10,286 bases of DNA, taken from positions 1 through 10,286 of the forward strand of contig JAICUV010000110.1 in NCBI GenBank assembly GCA_025935655.1, read 5' to 3'. Made by a program: the position numbers and the translations under genes. The first letter of the stretch is position 1. Every line of letters begins with the position of its first letter. This document shows positions 6,031 through 10,286 of the stretch, in pieces. This DNA is from Chloroflexota bacterium (GTDB taxonomy: Bacteria > Chloroflexota > Limnocylindria > Limnocylindrales > CSP1-4). The notes under the pieces are model-generated. The model was not told the origin of the DNA, did not search any database, and was given only the letters and a program-made list of their open reading frames with translations.

Positions 6031-6926
6031 GCGGCGTGACGGAGAGCCGCCCGATCGCCGAGACGGCCGTCCCGCGTCCAGTCCAGCGATCCCGCGTCCG
6101 ATGGCGCCGGACCGCGGTGACCGCCGGCTGGTACGCGATCATGCTCGCCATCGCGGTGATCACGGTGTTCCCGTTCGCCTGGATGTTCCTCACCTCGATC
6201 AAGGGGCCGGCCGACCCGATCACCACCGTGCCGCCCCAGTTCTTCCCGACCGACCCGACGATCGCCAACTACCAGCGCGTCCTCGCTGCCCTGCCGATCC
6301 CGTCGTTCTTCGTGAACAGCGTCATCGTGTCGGTGACGACGAGCCTGCTCAACGTGCTCGTGGCGTCGCTCGCCGCCTACCCGCTGGCCAAGATGCGCTT
6401 CGCGGGCCGGAGCGCGATCTTCTACGCCCTCCTCGCGACCCTGATCGTGCCCGCGCAGCTGACCTTCATCCCGAGCTTCGTGCTCGCGGTGAACGTGTTC
6501 CACTACTACGACACGCTGGCGGCGCTGATCTTCCCGGCCCTCGTGTCGGCGTTCAACATCTTCCTGCTGCGCCAGGCGTTCCGGGCCATCCCCAACGACC
6601 TGCTGGACGCCGCGCGGGTCGATGGCGCCGGCGAGCTCCGGATCTGGTCGCGGATCATGATGCCGATCGTCCGGCCGTCCCTCGCCGCGGTCGCGATCTT
6701 CACGTTCGTGACGTCGTGGAACGACTTCCTGTGGCCGTCGCTGATGCTCCACACGCGGGAGGGGATGACCCTCCCCGTGGGCCTGGCCGCGCTCCAGGGC
6801 TTCTTCTCGTCCGACTTCCGGGCGATCGCCGCCGGCGTGACGATCACGATCGTGCCGATCCTGCTGTTCTTCATCGCCGCCCAGCGCTGGTTCGTGCGCG
6901 GGCTCGCGGGGGCCGTCAAGGGGTGA
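6027..6926 (+). CDS. ABC sugar transporter permease, MalG/UgpE-like
   Basis: Second membrane subunit of the importer, 299 residues from the GTG at 6027, which sits inside the previous gene's stop (GTGA). A second in-frame GTG at 6036 is a possible alternative start. An Arg-rich cytoplasmic N-terminus (about 1-30) precedes six hydrophobic segments starting near residue 34. The EAA loop reads PNDLLDAARVDGAGELRIW with MMPIVRPSL after it (about 189-219). The C-terminus AQRWFVRGLAGAVKG (285-299) is the hallmark ending of MalG-type permeases. It pairs with the MalF-like subunit to form the channel and must use an ATPase encoded elsewhere, as MsiK serves several sugar importers in Streptomyces. Its own stop overlaps the glycosidase start by 4 nt. 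Confidence 0.95.
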   Translation: MSGVTESRPIAETAVPRPVQRSRVRWRRTAVTAGWYAIMLAIAVITVFPFAWMFLTSIKGPADPITTVPPQFFPTDPTIANYQRVLAALPIPSFFVNSVIVSVTTSLLNVLVASLAAYPLAKMRFAGRSAIFYALLATLIVPAQLTFIPSFVLAVNVFHYYDTLAALIFPALVSAFNIFLLRQAFRAIPNDLLDAARVDGAGELRIWSRIMMPIVRPSLAAVAIFTFVTSWNDFLWPSLMLHTREGMTLPVGLAALQGFFSSDFRAIAAGVTITIVPILLFFIAAQRWFVRGLAGAVKG

Positions 6927-8521
6927 CGCGCACGGAGTCGCTCCCCGACGTCCGCGGCCGCCTGATGCTCGCGTTCCCGGGGCTCGAGCTGCCGCCCGCG
7001 ATGGAGCGCCGCCTGCGCGAGGCACCCGCCGCGGGGATCACGCTGTTCCGCTACCACAACGTCGACACGCCGGCGCAGGTGCGGGCGCTCGTGGGCGCCG
7101 CCCAGGCCGCGGCCGCGGCCGGTGGGCACGAGGGACCGCTGCTCGTGGCCGCGGACCAGGAGGGCGGCCAGCTCGTGGCCCTCGGCGACGGCACGACGCC
7201 GTTCCCGGGCGCGATGGCGCTGGGCGCGACGGGCGACCCGGGGCTGGCCGAGCGTGTCGGCCGAGCGACCGGTGAGGAGCTCCTGGCGATGGGCGTGAAC
7301 GTCGCGTACGCGCCGTCGTGCGACCTCGCGTCGAACCCCGCCAACCCGCACCTCGGGATCCGGTCGTTCGGGGACGATCCGGCGGTCGTCGGCGCGTTCG
7401 CGGCGTCGATGACCCGCGGCCTGCGGGCCGCCGGCGTGGCGGTCACGGTGAAGCACTTCCCGGGCCTGGGGGAGGCGGACCTCGACAGCCACCACGGGCT
7501 CCCGGTCCTGGCCCTCGACCGCGAGCGCCTCGAGACGACGGAGCTCGTGCCCTTCCGGGCGGCGATCCAGGCCGGCGCCGACCTCGTGATGTCGGCGCAT
7601 GTCGCGCTCCCGTCGCTGACCGGCGACCCCGGCCTGCCCGCCACGCTGTCGCGCGGGCTGATGCACGACCTCGTGCGCGATCGCCTCGGCTTCCGGGGGC
7701 TGACGATCACCGACGCGCTGGACATGGAGGCGCTGCCCCAGGGCGACGGCCAGGTCGTCGACGTGATCGCCGCCATCCGTGCCGGTGTCGACGTGCTCCT
7801 GTGCGCCCCCGACCAGGAGCGGCTTGCACGGATCGAGCGCGCCGTCACGCACGCCGCCGCTCGCCGCCTGTTTGACGGCGCGGAGCTGCGCGCGTCCGCC
7901 GCCCGGCTGGCCTCGCTCCGCGGCCGGCTCGCCGCCGCGCCCGAGCCGGACCTCGCGGTCGTGGGCTCGGCGGCGCATCGGGCGCTCGCCCGCGAGGTCG
8001 CCGAGCGGTCGATCACGCTGGTCAGCGATCGGGCCGGGCTGCTGCCGCTCCGCGTGGCCGCCGGGGACCGGATCCTCGCGGTCATGCCGGCACCCCGGGC
8101 GCTCACGCCCGCGGACACGTCCGGGTCCGTGGCGCCCGGGCTCGCGGCCGCCCTCCGCGACCGCTGGCCGGACGTGGACGAGGTGGTGACCTCGCACCCG
8201 CCGACGGACGACGAGATCGCGGGCGTCGTCGCCCGGGCGACGGGCGCCGCCGTCACCGTCGTGGGGACGATCTCGGCGTCCGCGGACCCGGCGCAGGTGC
8301 GGCTGGTGGAGGCGCTGCTCGCGACCGGGCGACCCGTCGTCACCGTCGCGCTGCGGACGCCGTGGGACCTCGCGGCGTACCCAGCGGCCGGCACGCACGT
8401 GGCCGCGTACGGCATCCTGAGCCCGACGCTCCGCGCGCTCACCGCCACGCTGTTCGGGGACCTCCCGTTCCGGGGCACCCTTCCCGTCCGCGCCGCCGTC
8501 CCCGACGAGGTCGCCCGATGA
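6923..8521 (+). CDS. nagZ: Two-domain glycoside hydrolase family 3, NagZ-type beta-N-acetylglucosaminidase
   Basis: Hydrolyses terminal beta-N-acetylglucosamine from chitin- or peptidoglycan-derived sugars by a retaining mechanism. 532 residues from a GTG in the permease stop (GTGA). N-terminal TIM barrel (about 10-330): DQEGGQ at 78-83, RSFG at 147-150, KHFPG at 177-181, the NagZ-specific DSH dyad Asp188-His190 (the acid/base pair in B. subtilis NagZ), and nucleophile Asp264 in TITDALDMEA. The rest is an alpha/beta sandwich like the GH3 second domain, as in two-domain B. subtilis NagZ. There is no signal peptide or membrane segment, so it should act in the cytoplasm after import. Odd: KHFPGLGEAD instead of the common KHFPGHGDT. 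Fits amino-sugar or muropeptide scavenging. Family assignment secure; the exact sugar, and a phosphorylase-type activity known in some GH3 members, remain open. Confidence 0.9.
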   Translation: MTRTESLPDVRGRLMLAFPGLELPPAMERRLREAPAAGITLFRYHNVDTPAQVRALVGAAQAAAAAGGHEGPLLVAADQEGGQLVALGDGTTPFPGAMALGATGDPGLAERVGRATGEELLAMGVNVAYAPSCDLASNPANPHLGIRSFGDDPAVVGAFAASMTRGLRAAGVAVTVKHFPGLGEADLDSHHGLPVLALDRERLETTELVPFRAAIQAGADLVMSAHVALPSLTGDPGLPATLSRGLMHDLVRDRLGFRGLTITDALDMEALPQGDGQVVDVIAAIRAGVDVLLCAPDQERLARIERAVTHAAARRLFDGAELRASAARLASLRGRLAAAPEPDLAVVGSAAHRALAREVAERSITLVSDRAGLLPLRVAAGDRILAVMPAPRALTPADTSGSVAPGLAAALRDRWPDVDEVVTSHPPTDDEIAGVVARATGAAVTVVGTISASADPAQVRLVEALLATGRPVVTVALRTPWDLAAYPAAGTHVAAYGILSPTLRALTATLFGDLPFRGTLPVRAAVPDEVAR

Positions 8522-9558
8522 CCCTGGCCACCGAGATCCGCGAGCAGCCCCAGGTCCTCGCCCGGCTGCTGGATCGCGCGCCGGCGATCGGGGCCATGGC
8601 CGCCGCCATCGGCGCCCGCGACATCGAGCACGTCGTGATCGCCGCTCGCGGCACCTCCGACCACGCCGCGATCTACGCGCAGTACCTGTTCGGCGTGCTG
8701 CTGGGGCTGCCGGTGGGCCTCACGACGCCCTCCGTCCTCTCGCTCTACGGGGCGGAGCCCCGGTTCGGTCGCGCGCTCGTCGTGGGCATCAGCCAGTCGG
8801 GCGCCTCGCCTGACATCGTCGGCGTGGTCGCGGCCGGGCGCCGCCAGGGCGCCCCGACCCTCGCGATCACGAACGAGCCGGCGTCCCCCCTCGCGGCCGC
8901 CGCCGAGCACGTGCTGGACCTCGGCGCGGGCCCCGAGCTCGCCGTCGCGGCGACGAAGACGTACACGGCGGAGCTGCTCGCCCTCGCGCTCCTCGCGGCC
9001 GGGCTCGGCCACGGCGGCGACCCGCTCGCCGGCGACCCGGACCTCGCGCGCGTGCCCGCGGCGGTCGCCGCGGCGCTGGAGACCGAGGCGGAGGTCGCGG
9101 CGATCGCGCGCGAGCTGGCGCCCCGGGACGCGTGCGTCGTCGTCGGCCGCGGCTACGAGTACGCGACCGCGCGAGAGTGGGCGCTCAAGCTCAAGGAGCT
9201 CGCCCACGTCCACGCGGACCCGTACTCCGCCGCCGACTTCCGCCACGGGCCCATCGCGCTGGTGGACGCCGGGTTCCCGGTCCTCGCGGTGGCGCCGTCC
9301 GGGTACGCGGCGCCGGACGTCGCGTCGCTCCTGGCGCGGCTGCGGGACGACCTCCACGCCGACATCGTCGTCCTGTCCGACGATCCGGGGCTGCGTGCCC
9401 TCGGGCGATGGTCGGTCGCGCTGCCGGCCCTGCCCGAGCACCTGCAGCCGATCGCGTCGATCGTCCCGGGCCAGCTGTACGCGATGCACGCGACCCTCGC
9501 CCTGGGCCTGGACCCCGATCAGCCGCGGACGATCGCGAAGGTGACGCTCACCACCTGA
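8518..9558 (+). CDS. SIS-domain protein, GlmS isomerase-half-like (probable glucosamine-6-phosphate deaminase)
   Basis: Two sugar isomerase (SIS) domains in 346 residues, starting in the glycosidase stop (ATGA). It is colinear with the C-terminal half of GlmS and lacks the glutaminase half: EIREQPQVL at 6-14, RGTSDHA (44-50), SQSGASPD (92-99), VAATKTYTAEL (143-153), GRGYEYATAREWALKLKE (210-227), FRHGPIALV (241-249) and the ending PRTIAKVTL. Residues matching the GlmS isomerase active site are kept: Lys224, Glu227, His243 and Lys341. Without a glutaminase domain, glucosamine-6-phosphate can be converted to fructose-6-phosphate and ammonia, as in NagB-II enzymes, which supply the last step of amino-sugar use. 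The Gly before ALKLKE in GlmS is Trp221 here. A deglycase of the FrlB kind or another aldose/ketose aminosugar isomerase is the alternative. It closes the operon; 58 bp follow before the next gene. Confidence 0.9.
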   Translation: MTLATEIREQPQVLARLLDRAPAIGAMAAAIGARDIEHVVIAARGTSDHAAIYAQYLFGVLLGLPVGLTTPSVLSLYGAEPRFGRALVVGISQSGASPDIVGVVAAGRRQGAPTLAITNEPASPLAAAAEHVLDLGAGPELAVAATKTYTAELLALALLAAGLGHGGDPLAGDPDLARVPAAVAAALETEAEVAAIARELAPRDACVVVGRGYEYATAREWALKLKELAHVHADPYSAADFRHGPIALVDAGFPVLAVAPSGYAAPDVASLLARLRDDLHADIVVLSDDPGLRALGRWSVALPALPEHLQPIASIVPGQLYAMHATLALGLDPDQPRTIAKVTLTT

Positions 9559-9616
9559 CGTTCCCCCCGTTGCGACCCGGTGCGCCGCCCCGCGCGCGAC
9601 GCGCCACACTGCGGCC

Positions 9617-10286
9617 ATGGACCTCACGCTGACCCCCGAGCAGGCCGAGCTCCGCGACCGTGCGCGCGCCTATGTCGTCGACGTCCTCCAGCCGCTCGAG
9701 GGCGTGTTCGAGCAGCACCACACGCTGCCCCCGGACACGATCCGGCAGCTCAAGCGGGCCGCCATCGGCGCGCGCCTCCACGGCGGCAGCCTGCCCGTCT
9801 CGGCGGGCGGCCAGGGATGGTCGGCGCTGGAGCAGGTCCTCGTCCACGAGCAGCTGGGGCAGGTCACGGGCGGCCTGTGGTCGTTCATCCCGGGCGCGTA
9901 CAACGCGCTCGTCCACTGCACGCCCGAGCAGCGGCGCCGCTACCTGGACCCCAGCCTGCGCGGCGAGCGGACGGGCAGCTACGCGATCACCGAGGCCGGC
10001 CAGGGCTCCGACGCCCGCACGCTGGCCGCGACCGCCGTCCGGGACGCCGCCACCGGGGAGTACGTCCTCAACGGCGAGAAGTGGTTCGTGACCGGGCCCT
10101 CGGACACGGACTTCATGATCTTCCACTGCCACCTGCTCGAGGGCGACCGGCGGCTGCCGACCCTGTTCCTCGTGGACTACGACGCGGCGGGCGTCACCCA
10201 GACCGCGGACCCCGACTACACCCACACGTTCGCGGACCGCCACCCGCAGTTCGTCCTGACCGACGTCCGCGTCCCGGCCGACGCGA
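9617..10286 (+). CDS. Acyl-CoA dehydrogenase family protein, 3'-truncated by the window edge
   Basis: FAD-dependent desaturation of an acyl-CoA, passing electrons to an electron-transfer flavoprotein. The frame stays open from the ATG at 9617 to the last base, 223 complete codons, so roughly the C-terminal 40 percent, with the catalytic base, is missing. The N-terminal helical domain begins with LTPEQAELRDRARAYV. The middle beta domain has YAITEAGQGSDA (residues 122-133), the FAD/substrate-binding motif usually written TEPxAGSD, then NGEKWFVTGPSDTDFMIF, the standard NGxKxWITxA segment. The start is set by the normal N-terminus; no Shine-Dalgarno is visible before it. It lies 58 bp after the amino-sugar operon and is unrelated to it by function, so probably a separate unit. 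Acyl substrate not readable. Confidence 0.92.
   Translation, partial: MDLTLTPEQAELRDRARAYVVDVLQPLEGVFEQHHTLPPDTIRQLKRAAIGARLHGGSLPVSAGGQGWSALEQVLVHEQLGQVTGGLWSFIPGAYNALVHCTPEQRRRYLDPSLRGERTGSYAITEAGQGSDARTLAATAVRDAATGEYVLNGEKWFVTGPSDTDFMIFHCHLLEGDRRLPTLFLVDYDAAGVTQTADPDYTHTFADRHPQFVLTDVRVPADA

Noticed and set aside
9559..9616. Promoter or terminator between the SIS gene and the acyl-CoA dehydrogenase gene
   Set aside because: I found no perfect stem of useful length, no correctly spaced -35/-10 pair and no Shine-Dalgarno in these 58 bp; some signal is likely but not visible.
7051..9627. A second long antisense open frame opposite the glycosidase and SIS genes
   Set aside because: Low-complexity Arg/Gly/Asp-rich translation, no recognisable fold, and the + strand genes have full catalytic motifs.

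Overview
The window is very GC-rich DNA, dense in genes and all coding on the + strand. GC-rich codons, GTG starts, four-base gene overlaps, and a lipoprotein binding protein with a Thr/Ala/Pro/Ser linker together suggest a high-GC Gram-positive-like or monoderm lineage. A soil-type Chloroflexota (Ellin6529/Limnocylindria-like) or an Actinomycetota is most likely. This placement is inference from composition and style, not from a marker gene.

Layout: positions 1-895 hold the 3' part of an aldehyde dehydrogenase gene, cut by the window edge and followed by a small GC hairpin. Positions 896-1275 are non-coding and carry the control region of the next operon. That region has two tandem 23-bp inverted repeats of the form CTTTGTC-N9-GRCAAAG flanking a TATAGT box, an extra half-site upstream, and a strong Shine-Dalgarno. 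Positions 1276-9558 are one co-directional cluster. It encodes a ROK-family repressor, a ROK-family sugar kinase, a lipoprotein sugar-binding protein, two MalF/MalG-type permeases, a two-domain NagZ-type family 3 glycosidase and a SIS protein resembling the isomerase half of GlmS. Four junctions (regulator/kinase, permease/permease, permease/glycosidase, glycosidase/SIS) are 4-nt ATGA or GTGA overlaps. The two looser junctions flank the binding-protein gene: 160 bp before it and 72 bp after it, the latter with a perfect 14-bp GC hairpin. Positions 9617-10286 begin an acyl-CoA dehydrogenase that runs off the end.

Reading the cluster as a pathway (inference): a GlcNAc-containing oligosaccharide or muropeptide-like sugar is captured outside the cell and imported by the ABC permeases, which must borrow an ATPase because none is encoded here. 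It is cleaved in the cytoplasm by the signal-less NagZ-like enzyme and phosphorylated by the ROK kinase. The SIS enzyme would then deaminate and isomerise glucosamine-6-phosphate to fructose-6-phosphate. A GlcNAc-6-phosphate deacetylase (NagA) is missing from the window and must lie elsewhere, unless the substrate is already deacetylated. The ROK repressor probably senses the sugar and represses its own operon at the tandem operators.

I found no RNA genes, insertion sequences, CRISPR arrays, phage genes or clearly new system. The most distinctive items are the tandem operator, the hairpin after the binding-protein gene, and the composition of the amino-sugar operon.
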